NCBI GenBank assembly: GCA_030847615.1
Contig: JAUMIR010000001.1
Span: 32,859,501-32,923,500, forward strand
Length of the DNA: 64,000 nucleotides
Source of the DNA: Gambelia wislizenii
Lineage: Eukaryota; Chordata; Lepidosauria; Squamata; Crotaphytidae
Direction of reading: 5' to 3'
Shown here: piece after piece, positions 24,490-36,778 of the stretch
How positions within the stretch are numbered: position 1 is the first letter of the stretch
Layout: each line of letters begins with the position of its first letter
Notes under the pieces: model-generated
The model's input: only the letters and a program-made list of their open reading frames with translations
Databases searched by the model: none
What the model was told of the DNA's origin: nothing
Program-made: the position numbers and the translations under genes

Positions 24490-26334
24490 ATCAGCTATTT
24501 AAAATCTGATCCTAACTAACAGTGATGATCTGGTTAATGAGGTGGAAGTGGCAAGATCCTTAGGGGGAGTGACCATTTTCTCCTGGAGTTTGTTATACAG
24601 TGGAAAGCAGAATCCAGGTATAGTCTTCTAGACTTTAAGAAAGCTCATTTCAGTAAACTTAGGGAAATATTGGGTGTGATCCCGTGGTCAGGAATACTAA
24701 AAGAGAAAGCAGTTCATGATGAACGGGAGTTTCTTAAAAGTGAGCTGTTGAAGGCACAATTTCAAACAGTTCCAGTTAGGAGGGAAAATGCAAGGTGTCT
24801 AAAGAAACAGGATGGATGACTAAAGAAATTTCAACTGAGCTAAGGTTTAAAGGGGACATGTACAAGAAATGGAAAAAGGGGGAAATCACCAAAGAGGAAT
24901 TCAAATGAATAGCCAGCATGTGCAGGGAGAAAGTAAGAAAAACTAAAGCACAGAACAACCTTAGCCTTGCTAGAGAGGTTAAAAACAATAAAAAGGGATT
25001 TTTTTTTGTTATGTCCATAGAAAAAGGAAGAACAAGGAAATGGTAGGGCTACTGTATGGAGAAGACGGAGAAATGTTAACTGGACAGACAAAAAGCAGAA
25101 CTACTCAACACCTCCTTTGCCTTGGTCTTCTCCCAAAAGGAAAATGGTCTAATAGAGTTACCAGCTTGGTAGATGGAGGGAATGCTGTGGATGTAGCGTA
25201 TCTTGATTTCAGTAAGGCCTTTGACAAACTCCCCCCATGATATTCTTGTAATTAAGCTAGTAAAATGTGGGTAGACAATGCTACTGTTAGGTGGATTTGT
25301 AATTTGGTTGACAGGCTAAACCTAAATGGTGCTCAACAATGGCTCCTCTTCATCCTGGAGAGAAGTGACTAGTGGGGTGCCACAGGGTTCTGTCCTGGGC
25401 CCAGTGCTATTCAACATCTTTATCAATGACTTGGATGATGGAATAGAGGGAATGATTATCAAATTTGCAGATGACACCAAATTAGGAGGGGTAGTGAAAT
25501 ACCTCACAGAACATGATCAGAATTCAAAAGGTCCTTAACCTATTGGAGACCTGGGCCAAAACTAACAAAATGAATTTAAACAGGGAGAAATGTAAGGTAC
25601 TACACTTAGGCAGTAAAAATGAAATGCACAGATACAGGATGGATGACACCTGGCTTGACAACAGTACATTGAGAAATGGATCTAGGGGTCTTAACAGACC
25701 ACAAGCTGAATGTGAGTCAGCAGTATGATGCAGCAGCTAAAAAAGCCAACGTGGTTGCATTAATAGGAGTATAATGTCTAGATCAATGGTAGTAATAGTA
25801 CCACTCTATTCTGCTTTGGTCAGATAGAAGGCACACCTCACATGGAATATTGTGTCCAGTTCTGGGAACACAATTCAAGAAAGATATTAACAAGCTGGAA
25901 TGTGTCCAGAGGGTGATCAAAATGGTGAAAGGTCTTGAAACCATACCCTATGAAGAGTGGCTTAGAGAGCAGGATATGTTTAACTGAGGAATTAGTTAAG
26001 AGGTGATATGATGGCCATGTTTAAATATTTCAAGGCATGTCATATTGAGGATGGAGTAAGTTTTTCTGCTGCTCCAGAGACTAAAACATGGAGCCATAGG
26101 TTCAAAGTACAGGAAAAGAGATTCCATGTAAACATTAGGAAAAACTTCCCAATGGTAAGAACTGTAGAATATGCTGCCTTGGAGTGTGATGGAGTCTTTT
26201 TGTTTGGAAGATTTTAAACAGAGGCTGGATGGCCACCTGTCGGGAGTGTTTTGATTACGTATTTCTGCATGGCAGGGGATTGGAATGGATGGCCCTTGGG
26301 GTCTCTTCTAGCTCTATGATTCTGTTATTCTAGA
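24490..26334 (+). mobile_element. CR1-like LINE, long degraded copy
   Basis: About 1.85 kb on the plus strand, from the linker before RT, through GGNAVDVAYLDFSKAFDKLP (motif A), [20 protein letters not shown] (motif B), [12 protein letters not shown] (motif C with both Asp kept), KTNKMNLNREKCKVLHLGSK, to the 3' tail at 26334. Several frameshifts break it. It runs directly into a second, unrelated LINE piece at 26352. Confidence 0.92.
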
Positions 26335-26351
26335 TAAAAACTTGTTTATTT

Positions 26352-26697
26352 AAGGAGGCATTTAAGGACTCCCTGAAACAACATCTCAAGCTCGGCCAAA
26401 CTGATTACCAACAATGGTCCGCCTTGGCTTCACATTGGGAGGCATGGAGACACACTATCCACAATGCTGCAGCTTTATTTGAGAACTCACACCGAACAAG
26501 TCTTGAAGAAAAACGGCAATGCAGAAAGAATCACAACCCGGAAACATCACCAAAGGAGACCCTCTGCTGTGCTTTCTGCAACCGGACTTGTTTATCTCAG
26601 ATTGGCCTTTTCAGTCATCAGTGCGCTTGCAGAAAGCGTGGGATGCGTCCTTCCTGAATCTTTGTTTGTGAAGAAAAGCCAGAGAGAGAATTTGTAA
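26352..26697 (+). mobile_element. second copy of the zinc-finger LINE 3' end
   Basis: GACTCCCTGAAACAACATCT through CAFCNRTCLSQIGLFSHQCA to AAAGCCAGAGAGAGAATTTG. It matches 29830-30150 closely, including the CxxC...H zinc knuckle. It follows the CR1 tail at 26334 by only 18 bp. Confidence 0.85.
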
Positions 26698-26796
26698 TAT
26701 GATGTGGCAGACTCAGATTTTATTGATGGATGTTGCTTCTGTTTTATTATGCTTTATATAGGTTTTTAAAAACTGCTTTTAACCTGCATTTTTTAA

Positions 26797-27030
26797 CTTT
26801 ATTGTGTGCCTTCAAGTCATTTCTGACTTTTGGCGACCTGAAGGCAAACCTATCACAGGGTTTTCTTGGCAAGATTAGTTCATGGGGGGGGGTTGCCTTT
26901 GCCCTCCTCTGAGGTTGAGAGTGTGTGGCTTGCCTAAGATCACCCAGTGGATTTCCATGGTTGAGTGGGGATTCAAAACCTGGTCTCTAGAGTCATAGTC
27001 CAATGCTGAAACCACTACACCCACACTTTT
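26797..27030 (-). mobile_element. tRNA-derived SINE, family 1
   Basis: On the minus strand the head reads TGTAGTGGTTTCAGC (A-box region) and CCAGGTTTTGAATCCCC (B-box region), then the body CATGGAAATCCACTGGGTGA, to the tail GTCAGAAATGACTTGAAGGC. It is the most complete family 1 copy here and serves as the reference for the interrupted copy at 58549-59495. Confidence 0.82.
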
Positions 27031-28264
27031 TTTAAAAAAAATAGAGATTGATTTAATTGTGTTTTAACTTTTGTATTGAAAGCTTTTAAATTATACTGTT
27101 TTTTAAAAACAGGTTGTACATCACACTGGATTCTTTATTCAGAGAAAGGCAGGATACAAATTAAATAAACAAAGAAACAGGTTTAAAATATATGGAGATG
27201 ACAACTGTAATTCAGCACTAACATGTGTGAATACATACAGGTTTAAATCTTGAACTCTGGGGCTGGACAACTGAACCTGTCAGCTTTGGCTTCTCCCCAC
27301 TTGAGTTTTAAAAAATGCAAGCACTTTCCATCTCAAGTATGAACAAAAGCATCATAAAATTTGGTAAATGCTTATAAAAATGGGCTGAAATGAAATTCTT
27401 CTTACTAAACCCCATGTTTTCTTTGCCATGTATCAGTCAGTATTTTTTTCCTCATACCCGATATGTTATGAAATGTTCTGGGAGACCATTTGCTGGGAGA
27501 CCATTTAAAATCAGAGGGTATTCATGGCTTTATAGCCATGATCTATATTGATACTGATCTATATAGCAGAAATGCAGAGTTTCATACCAACTTCTGGCAA
27601 TCGTAAATGACAGCCTCTAAGGTTCATAACATGAAATATAGCCCTCACAAGGTTCTAATGTGACACACAGCAGGAATATAGGACAACGCAAATGCACCTT
27701 AAGTGGATTATACCCATATAGCAGAATCTACATGACAGGCTTAGCTGCTTAGCAACCTACACATAAGACAATCAACAAAAATGGATTACAAACCATTGAT
27801 TACCATGGACAACTGTAAGAGTCACTAGCCAGACAGGCTAATTTGCACTCTAAATGACATGTGACATATTTTGCCCCTCAAGCCATTATTAGAAAAAAAA
27901 ATTAGTGTTCCTGTCCATAAATCAGTTACTGCAAAGTTGCTATGACATAGTTTGTCAATGGGACCTGTACTTAATAACTATTTGAGAGATGTATTTGCAA
28001 GGAGAAAACAACTTTATCATAACGAGGGACAGACTGATAGAGATACTTGATTTTTTAAAATATATGTGTAACAAACTTGTGATATTAGGTGGGATCAATA
28101 CAGTATCACCAACAGCACCACCACCTCCTCCTCTAATTCTTCAGCTCGGTTTACAGCTGGGTATATATATTAGTTACTCTTCTCTCTCACTTTTCTTTCA
28201 GTTAGGTCAGGGCAGTGCACATGGCTTTCCTTATTCTCTTTTTATCATCACTACATCCCTATGA

Positions 28265-28390
28265 CAAAGATCAGTCTGAGAGAGGGAATGAATGGCCTAA
28301 TGTCACCCAGTGAATTTCAGGGCTCAGCAGGGACTTAAATCTGCATTTTCCAAGTCTAACACTCAAACTACTACACCACAATAGGTACCA
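28265..28390 (-). mobile_element. tRNA-derived SINE, family 1, head fragment
   Basis: TGTCACCCAGTGAATTTCAG to CACTCAAACTACTACACCAC is the antisense of the SINE head and body; the tail is missing. Confidence 0.72.
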
Positions 28391-29230
28391 TTTTTGGCCT
28401 CAGCAGTTGGCACCCTTGAAAAGCTGTTAGAGCTCCAGCACGCTTGCAGAGGTGATAGCTTTACACCAACTGGACAGCTGGTGACCAAGAGGCACCATTT
28501 CAAATTTCATATAATGGCCCAGACTACTCAATGTGGTAGTGGGAGTTACCCCAAAATTTTAGGAAAGAGATCAATAATCTGGCCAACACAAAAGTATTAC
28601 CTTCCTCTGGTTATGCTGATTTTACTCATTATGAAATTGTTCGAGGAATCTATCACTGACCTTCAATAAATGCCACTTATAGTAAGTCACTAAAGCGGAA
28701 TAGAATAATTCCTCCATGTCTCAACATGCACAACAGTTTCTGTATATATGGTATCTTTCATTCTTACTTCTGTGATGTGTACACAGACAAAACACTTGCA
28801 AAATGTGTTCAGAAGAATGGCTGTGCTCCTTATGTTCAAACATGCAAACATTTATTGTTTTCTATGAGTTACTACATTTGTATGGAATCTTTCAGCAAGA
28901 AACCTCTAATATAGAAACAACATAAAATGAAATACTTCGTCTTTTCATAAGATGTCTTCCTGAGCAAATATCAGAGAGTTTCCCCCCACCTTCAGATCTT
29001 CACAAAGAGAAGACCATACCATATCTCTTTCTGCTGAATATACTTCATCATTATTTGCAATGGTATTTACTCCCCACCTCCAATGCCCCAGAAATATACA
29101 GTACTAGATCCAGGTCATTGTGTAAGATTTAACATGGAGGTCAGGCTCCTAACACAGTAAGTTCTGGCACCTTTTGCAGTGGTGGTAACCACCCCTACCA
29201 TCAACCTCTTCAGGGAAAAATAAAGAACTG

Positions 29231-30150
29231 GTGTTATTAAGGTGGTTAGTCAACCTGAAGAAAACAGAAGTTCTTTACCAGCCTGCACCACAGGACGAAC
29301 ACCACCACCCTCACATTGCCGTTGGCAAATCTGTGCTCAAGTCCGTTCAGCAGTTCACCTACCTGGGAAGCATCATCTCCTCAGATGCCAAGAGTGACAA
29401 AGAGATCAATCACAGATTAGCAAAGGCATATAGCGCATTTGGAAGACTACACAAAAGAGTCTGGAGTAATAAACACCTGAGGCGAAGCACAATAATCAGT
29501 GTGTATAGAGCCATTGTACTGTCTATTCTCCTTTATGGGTCTGAAACATGGGTCACCTATCACCACCACTTATGACTCCTTGAACGCTTTCATCAGCGCT
29601 GTCTACGCACAATCCTAAATATACACTGGACTGACTATGTGACGAATGTTGCTGTCCTTGAGCAAGCAGGGATCACCAGCATTGAGGCCATGATATTGAG
29701 AGCGCAGCTACACTGGGCAGGGCACGTTTCTAGGATAGAGGACCATCGCCTCCCCAAAATAGTACTCTACGGTGATCTCACCACAGGTCAGCATAAGAGG
29801 GGTGCTCCCCCCCAAAAAACAATGATACAAGGACTCCCTGAAACAACATCTCAGGCTTGGCCAAATTGATCACCAACAATGGTCCGTCCCGGGCTCACAT
29901 CGGGAGGCATGGAGACTCATTATCCACAATGCTGCAGCCTTATTTGAGAACTCGCACCAAACAGGTCTTGAAGAGAAACGACAATGCAGAAAGAATCACA
30001 ACCCAGAAACATCACCCAAGGAGACCTTCTGCTGTGCTTTCTGCAACCGGACTTGTTTATCTTGGATTGGCCTTTTTAGTCATCAGCGCGCTTGCAGAAA
30101 GCACGGGATGAGTCCTTCCTGAATCTTCGTTTGCGAAGAAAAGCCAGAGA
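29231..30150 (+). mobile_element. non-CR1 LINE remnant with C-terminal zinc-finger motif
   Basis: RT C-terminal sequence QQFTYLGSIISSDAKSDKEI, RAIVLSILLYGSETW, a TGA stop at about 29573, then VAVLEQAGITSIEAMILRAQ and LHWAGHVSRIEDHRLPK. Near 30030 another frame gives CAFCNRTCLSWIGLFSHQRA followed by Cys, a CxxC...HxxxC knuckle. This domain order is seen in several vertebrate non-LTR clades (Vingi/I-like or jockey-like), and I cannot choose between them. Stops and frameshifts show it is dead. Confidence 0.82.
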
Positions 30151-31235
30151 GAGAGAGAAAGAGCAATGGTATGCTCCATCTGTAAGAAACATAATTTTTC
30201 ACACCCTTGAGAAAAAATTGGTAAAATGGTTCCCCTAGGAGATTGTCCAGAGAAAGATGGCATCTGGAAGACACATGGCAATTGATAGTCAAAGAGTTTA
30301 AAGAAGAGTAATTTTATTTTTAATGTCCAGGGCTAGTTTCATTGGTGCCCCCCCCTCCAATGAGTACCAAAGTCCTGGCCTTTGGTCAGGGCCATAAAGT
30401 TCTGATCCTGATGGATCATACTGGGTATTTTATGTGCAGTGAGTGGCTATGAGTGCAAATTTGGAAGTCTCCAGTCACTGCCCCACTAGACAGCCAAGCC
30501 ACAAACTCTCAGCCTCAGCTCCAAATTCCTAACAAGGACCTCATAATGCACAATAACAACCTGCCATATGAGATTGTGGTAATGAAGGGAGGCATCATGC
30601 ATGCAAAGGACTATAACGACTGATACAACTCTGTTAAAATACAAAGTGTTATGGTTCTGTGTAGGGGAGGTTACCATCATTATGGCATATTAGGATTAAG
30701 GGCAAGTATCAAACACTGTGATAATGCCCCCCCCCGCCCGCTCCAGCTTAGAAACACAAGTTTACTAAACTCAGCAGACCACCAAATTCCTTACATGCTT
30801 TTGTGATAGTCTTTTGCCTGCAGTCCAGAAAAGGGATTTCATATGAGAAATCCTAAATGGGGAATCTGCTCTGGAAAAACACAGAACAGGAATAGCAGTG
30901 GCTGGTTTTCAGTCCAGTACAATGTAGACAGAATTAGTTTTACAGAAGCAATTTTGATAATAGAATAAAGAATTATATACAACCTCAACTGCATCTTTTA
31001 AAAAATCATCAAGGAACATTCATTGGATTTTTACAACATGAACATCCATGACAATGGCCAAGTTGACACAAAACACTAAGCCAGAAATCTTCAGAATGTT
31101 ATCTTACAAATGTGCTGTTATATGCTGCCCAATCATTCATATTTGGCTTTTCTAGCATATGGGAACTAAAGCAGGGTTGAATACAGTGTGACCTTCAAGA
31201 TGTTGCTGGATTACAAGTCCCAGTATTTTTCATTA

Positions 31236-31583
31236 AAGGTTGAGTCTCCCTTATCCAAAATGCTTGGCACCAGGGATATTTCGGATTTTAGAATATTTCG
31301 GATTTTGGAATACTTGCATATACTGTACATAAGAAGATATCTTGGAGACCCAAGTCTAAACACAAAATTCATTTATATTTCATAAACACATAGCCTGAAG
31401 GTAATTTCATATACAATATTTTTAATAATTTTGTGCATGAAACAAAGTTTGTGTACATTGAACCATCAGAAAGCAAAAGCGTCACTACTTCAACCACCCA
31501 TGTCGACATTTTAGATTTTGAAATATTTGGATCTAAATTATGAAGAACATTTGGATCTAAATTACAAGAAAGGAGAGTCTGAC
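31236..31583. mobile_element. MER2/Tigger-like element (group C)
   Basis: It begins AGGTTGAGTCTCCCTTATCC and contains repeated TTTCGGATTTTGGAATA motifs typical of elements of this type. The interior AAACACAAAATTCATTTATA pairs in inverse orientation with the copy at 54594. The right border is approximate. Confidence 0.65.
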
Positions 31584-31585
31584 CA

Positions 31586-31765
31586 AAGTTTCAGAAGAAC
31601 ATTTTGATGGTAAGAGCCGTTCTATGGTGGAATGGAGTACTTTGGAAAGTGATGGATTCTCCTTTGTTGGATGTTTTTGACCAGAAGCTGGATGACCACC
31701 TCTCAGGAATACTTTAGGTGTGGGTCCTGCACTGGCAGAGGGTTAGACTAGATCATCATTGGAAT
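31586..31765 (+). mobile_element. diverged CR1/L3-like LINE tail
   Basis: GGTAAGAGCCGTTCTATGGT to GGGTTAGACTAGATCATC corresponds to the VRAVxxWN...RLDDHLSG part of CR1 ORFs but with more divergence than the other copies, so it is probably an older subfamily. Confidence 0.6.
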
Positions 31766-32650
31766 CTGTAGTGAGCTGGGCCTCTGCTGCTAGGCCACTA
31801 GTTGGGTTTTGGAATCCTTGTTGGTGTCACTAGCCAGTTACCAGCTGTCCATTGGCATGAAAGCGTCAATTTGTTTTAGTGACTTTGTCTGACACTTTTT
31901 GCCGTTTGAAGTTGGGGAAAGATACAAAGGCTGAGAAGCACTGGGGACGTGAATTTTCCTCAGCTGGCAACCTCCATGCACAGTTCTCATAGGTATACTG
32001 GGCAGGGGGGGGGGGGAGATAGCCATGCTCATGGACTTGATATTCTTTGTTCGCCTCTGCATTATATAAACCAGGGAGTCCATCTTCCATTGTCCTTGTC
32101 TGGGGAGGGTGTCCCCAGTTCAGGAGTCCTCCAGTCCAGTGGCCCCATTTAGTAAGTGATGGGAAGTTTGATTGCTGGTTAGGGATAGTCAGCATAGAAT
32201 TAGTGGTTTAGATGTTGAATTCTACCACTGCTTGTGAGCAGAGCCCATCAGTAAAAGGACTGGAATATTTATCTGGTGTATACCATCTGCTGCATCATTT
32301 ACATACCACCAATAAACCTTATGCTGTAGCAGTAATGTCTGTCAGTGTTCAGCAGCAAACACACACTTGGGGAGACCTGGAACTGCAATCAGTTCCAGGG
32401 CACACCAGGATTTCTTCCAGCTCTATGGTTTCATGGGCATCTGGAGGGACATACTTTGTCCATCCCTGGACTAAAGTAACCATTAACTGACCTCAATAGA
32501 AAATGTAGTCTTACATCCAAACCGACACTCCTTGCTAGTCACTTATCTAAACAGAGTTTGAAGTGGCATAGGTGGCTTAGAGATCCTGGTTTGGAATTGA
32601 CATTAAAGTTTGAAAGTAACATTAAACTCTTCTGACCTGGTAGACTCCTG

Positions 32651-33287
32651 GGGCTCAGCCAGATGGGAGAATTAATTGTGAGAAATAGTGCAATACCTTA
32701 CTATCGCAGCAGTGTTCATTTGTCCCCACAATCCATTCGCAAGATTGCTGGCATGGAAAGCTATCTGGTTTTGCAGTTCACAAGGAGCATGGATACCCGC
32801 AAGAAAAGATGGTGGCAGCAAATGAATTACCTGCCTTATTATCTCCTGAAAAGCTCCCTCCATCCCTTTTTTGCCATTAAATGACAGATGCGGAAGAGCA
32901 ATCTTTTGCTTACAACATTTTTTTTATTTTTATTTTTTTTGCTCTGCCGATTGAAAATAGTGCTTGATTGTGTGTTCAATTATGTCCCCAAAGACAACAA
33001 TGGTGGCTCCGGCTGCAAGCCCACCTCCATGCATATCCCATCAATCACGTTTTGACTTCTGGGACATTCCCCAATTCAAACTGGTTGTTCAGATGGCCTG
33101 TTATATGCATTTTTGTGTACTTTTACAAAAAGATTATGAGAAACAGTGAAAGGTGTTATCGTAAACTACTTGGAGTTTTCAGCCCCCCACTGCTTCCCAA
33201 TATGGAGAATCCCGGTAGGACCTCGTCTGGACAAAAGGTATTCTGCCCGCATTCTTTGAGGATTTTTTTCATCATCTAAACAACCCC
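32651..33287. mobile_element. 3-bp-TSD non-autonomous transposon, copy 4 (diverged)
   Basis: A 637-bp segment has diverged ends GGGCTCAGCCAGATGG and CATCTAAACAACCCC. CTG flanks it at 32648-32650 and 33288-33290, though runs of C and G leave the exact border uncertain by one base. The interior contains CAACAATGGTGGCTCCGG and CATCAATCACG, worn versions of the module in copies 1, 3, 5 and 6. Confidence 0.55.
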
Positions 33288-35085
33288 CTGGTCAGTTTAC
33301 ACACTCCCACTTGTAGAAGGAGCTGTTCAGGGAATGTACACTCTTAGCGATTAGCCAAACTTTTCTCTTTGTTAGCATTTTGTGGGAATTCAGCCATTAG
33401 TTTTCCAGAGTCTTTCATAGTTCTCTTACTGAAGATAAGCAGAGGTGTAACATGAGTCGCAACTTGCTTCTTCAACACAAAGTCACTGCTTTATGTCCAT
33501 GTTCATATTGCATTTGACAAAATTAACATTTTCATATCTCCTGAATTTTGTTGCTAGAAAATATGTACCTTGTCCCAAGAATTCACAAATTTGTGAGGTT
33601 TGCAGATCTTCCTGGAGAAATAAAGTGCACACAAAACAGTGTGCATATTTTAAAATGTGCACAGCTAAAAATGCATAGAATTGAAAACTGCATTATAATT
33701 AATGGGGAAAATAATGAGGAAATAAATATCCTGTTAGGAAACGTGTAAAAAAAATGCAGACAATATTCATAAAGGAAAAACGGAAAAAAAAACTTATGGA
33801 AACAATGAGAGAGAAGATTAGAAAGAAAATATACATCCAGATTCAGAAAAATAGATCCGAATTGAATTTTCACATTCCTTGGAGGTATAGCTGAACAGTT
33901 TTAAAATAACTCTAAAATTTATAAAAATGTAGCTCCTTTCAACATTTGTAGTACAGAATTATGTAACCAGCAATTCCCTCTACAGAGACAGGGAGAAAGG
34001 GAGCGAACTGAAGGAATGTTTTTTGTACATTTGCTGCCATCTACTGGCACTTGAGGGGCAATACAGAACAGCTATTAATCAATTCATTCTAATGTTTAAC
34101 CCAGAATATTTGCTTGTGGGTTGTGTAATGTTTGGTGCATAGGAAACAAAATCTGTTTTGCAAAGTAGCTTTTTATAGCTAATGCTTTCTTTTGCACACT
34201 CAGCAAATATGCTGAATGCACAATAATGGAAACAAATCCTATTACAAAGTTCACACTAAGATTAAAATGTTCTTAAAATGATGTATCAAGGGTGGGTAAC
34301 TGCAGAGGGAAGATGGGCCATTTTCCCATAATCTCCCCTCCCCCTGTTGCCATTGCATTGCACCGTTGTATTTGGTATGTCAGTAGGTCATGTTGCTTCA
34401 CTTCCTGCTGCCAATTTGGCCCATTTTATGCCTTTTTAATTTTATTGGGGGGGGAGTTTGGGGCTCTGGGGAAGGGGAACATAAACTGCTGTATTTGTGG
34501 CTGGTTTTGAGTCAATTTGACTGCTTTTTTCCAGGGAAACATCTCTCAAAAATCAGTGTGAAAATACAGAAGCTGTCTCAAGAGAGATTAATTTTACCAA
34601 GGTATTGATCTCAGATAATGTATAAGCAACAACCTTTCTATCAAAGCTTCAAGTGAAGGAGACAGTCAGATATCCCTTGGAAATTAAATCATTTTTACAA
34701 GGCTTAATTCCCCGCACTTCAAACATCTGAATTATAATCCAGGGAAAAATTCTCCATGACTATGTTCCGAAGAAATCCCTGGGGATCCAAATTACATACA
34801 ATCAAGTCCAATATTGTTCCTTCAGTTGGATTTACTTGTTACTAACGTCTGATGAACTGTGCCCTCTCTTGTTAAGCTCTCCTTCTTGCCATTTTAAAGT
34901 TGTTCAAGTCCTTTATCATGCTAGCTGTTCCAGCTTTGCTTGACACTCACTGAGGAGGATGAGAACTTTCATCCAAGCCTGACTCAGAACCAAATCCAGG
35001 GAGTTTGAAGCACCCATGTCCAATCCTGATGTGATTCCTTTAAGCCCTGAATATCTTTTCCTCAGTGGTCAGATGATGCTCTGTA

Positions 35086-35995
35086 AGAATCATACTGTCT
35101 GAAGGGATCCCAGGAGAAATCTAATCCAATCCCCTTCCATGCAGGAATACACAGCTAAAGCACTTTTGAGAGATGGCCATCCAACCTCTGTTTAAATACC
35201 TCAAATGAAAGAGAAACCACAACTCTCCAAGACAGGCTATTTCACTGTTGAGTTTGTTGTCTTCAAGTCATTTCTGACTTAGGGTGACTCTAAGGTGAAC
35301 CTATCACAGCATTTTCTTAGCAAGATTTTTTCAGAGGGGTTTGTCTTTGTCCTCCTCTGAGGCTAAAGAATATGACTCATCCAAAATCACCCAGTGGATT
35401 TCCATGGCCGAACAGGGATCTGAACCTTGATCTCCAGAGTTGTAATCCAACACCCAAACCACTACACTGTGCATAAAGTCAAGAAATTCTTCCTAATGTT
35501 TAGGTGGCATCTCTTTTCTTGTAATTTGAATTCATTGGTTCATGTTCTCAATTCTGGAGCACCAGAAAACAAGCTGATTTCATTTTCCACACAACATCCC
35601 TTTAGATATTTAAAGATGACTATCATATCACCTCTCAATCTTTTGTTCTCCAAGCTAAACAGTTGCAGCTCCTCAAGTCATTCCTAACAGAACTTGGTTT
35701 CCAATACATTTACCAACTTGTTCACCCTCTGGACACATTCCAGCTTGTCAATGTCCTTCTTGAATTGTGGTCCCAAGAAATGGACAACGTATTCTAGGTG
35801 AGGTCTGGCCAAAGCAGAACAGAGTGCTACTATTCATTGTCTTGATCTGAGCAGTATATTCCTGTTGATGGAGCCTGGAATTGTATTGGCTCTTCTAGCT
35901 GCAGCACCACATTACTAACTTTAGCTTGTAGTCTATTAAGAACCCAGATATTTTCATGTCTATTGCTGTTTAGCCAGGCCTCACCATACCTATCT
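35086..35995 (-). mobile_element. CR1-like LINE 3' fragment split by a SINE
   Basis: CR1 3' sequence (tail near 35086) is interrupted at about 35247-35466 by a tRNA-derived SINE and continues from AAATTCTTCCTAATGTTTAG to GTTTAGCCAGGCCTCACC. It is older and more diverged than the copies at 2029 or 9851. Confidence 0.82.
35247..35466 (-). mobile_element. tRNA-derived SINE, family 1, inside a CR1
   Basis: GTCTTCAAGTCATTTCTGAC to CACCCAAACCACTACACTGT, inserted in the CR1 fragment at 35086-35995, so it is younger than that LINE copy. Confidence 0.82.
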
Positions 35996-36045
35996 GACAT
36001 AAACATGCTTTGATTGCTTCAGTTTGCTTTCACGAGCTCCATGAC

Positions 36046-36165
36046 AAGTGTGGAAAGCTATTGTGCTCCAGATGTTGCTGGATTTCAGCAGCCATGAACC
36101 TCAGTCAGCATGGCCAAGAGTCAGCAGTGATGGAGGCTGGAGTCCAATAAAATCTGGAGCATGAC
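36046..36165. repeat. palindromic CTCCAGATGTTGCTGGA repeat
   Basis: GCTCCAGATGTTGCTGGATT pairs imperfectly with TCCAATAAAATCTGGAGC. The middle CATGGCCAAGAGTCAGCAGTG is a motif seen in worn form near 14390, 21350 and 50600. Probably an old hAT-like MITE; no TSD found. Confidence 0.5.
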
Positions 36166-36180
36166 ATGATCCCCATCTAT

Positions 36181-36778
36181 GGGTGCGGCTATACGATCAT
36201 AAAAAAATCTGTATGGGGGGCAAAAAATATGAACAGCCTGTCGTTCGTATGCATACGAATCGGCTATACGATTTTTAAGCCCACTAAGCTTCGTATGACT
36301 CCCTCTTCCCAAAGCTGGCTGCAGCGAGCAAGCCAAGCGGCAGTTTTAAATCTCCCGCCACTTTTTTTTTAAAGGTTCCTGGTTTGCAGACAGTCGGTTT
36401 TCCGTATTTACAATATAAAATAAAAATAAATAAACATATAAATTCACGGACTTACCGGACGCTCGCTAGCCGGGAAACCAACATGGCGGCCGCTCCCAAT
36501 TCCCCTCCATGCTAGCCCCGCCCCCTCTACTCAGCCAGCCAATCAGATTACCCTGCCTGTTCGTATGTGTGCGAACGGACCGTACAGACCCGTCAGCCAT
36601 CCAAACGGCGTACGTATTTCTCTTCACGATCCGCTTTCCCTCCCGAATGCTGCTTGTGCGTATTTCAGGGTGGAAAACTGCCCCCCCTTTTGCATTCGTG
36701 TGCATCCGAATGGCCGTTTGTACCGAAGTGCGAACTTCCGCACGCCGTACGTATTATTTAAATCGTGTAGACGGGACC
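36181..36778. mobile_element. 3-bp-TSD non-autonomous transposon, copy 5 (CpG-rich, best preserved)
   Basis: A 598-bp element has ends GGGTGCGGCTATACGATC and AATCGTGTAGACGGGACC, flanked by TAT on both sides (36178-36180, 36779-36781). It keeps many CpG dinucleotides that are TpG or CpA in the other copies, which suggests a younger insertion or a weakly methylated one. It contains a perfect 16-bp palindrome TTCGTATGCATACGAA (36244-36259) and the clearest promoter-like module. Frames of about 100 codons inside are not genes. Confidence 0.82.
36479..36546 (+). promoter_or_regulatory. promoter-like module in transposon copy 5
   Basis: In order: CCAACATGGCGGCC (36478-36491), matching the YY1 consensus AANATGGCGGC; GCCCCGCCCCC (36515-36525), an Sp1/KLF GC box; and CAGCCAATCAG (36536-36546), an NF-Y CCAAT box. 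The same trio in the same order is in the copies at 21784-21841 and 49087-49146, and more widely spaced in 11733-11935. The matches are to known consensus sites. Activity is inference only. Confidence 0.4.

Noticed and set aside
29639..29869. Separate small protein gene
   Set aside because: It is the continuation, after an in-frame TGA, of the LINE reverse transcriptase that starts at 29231.
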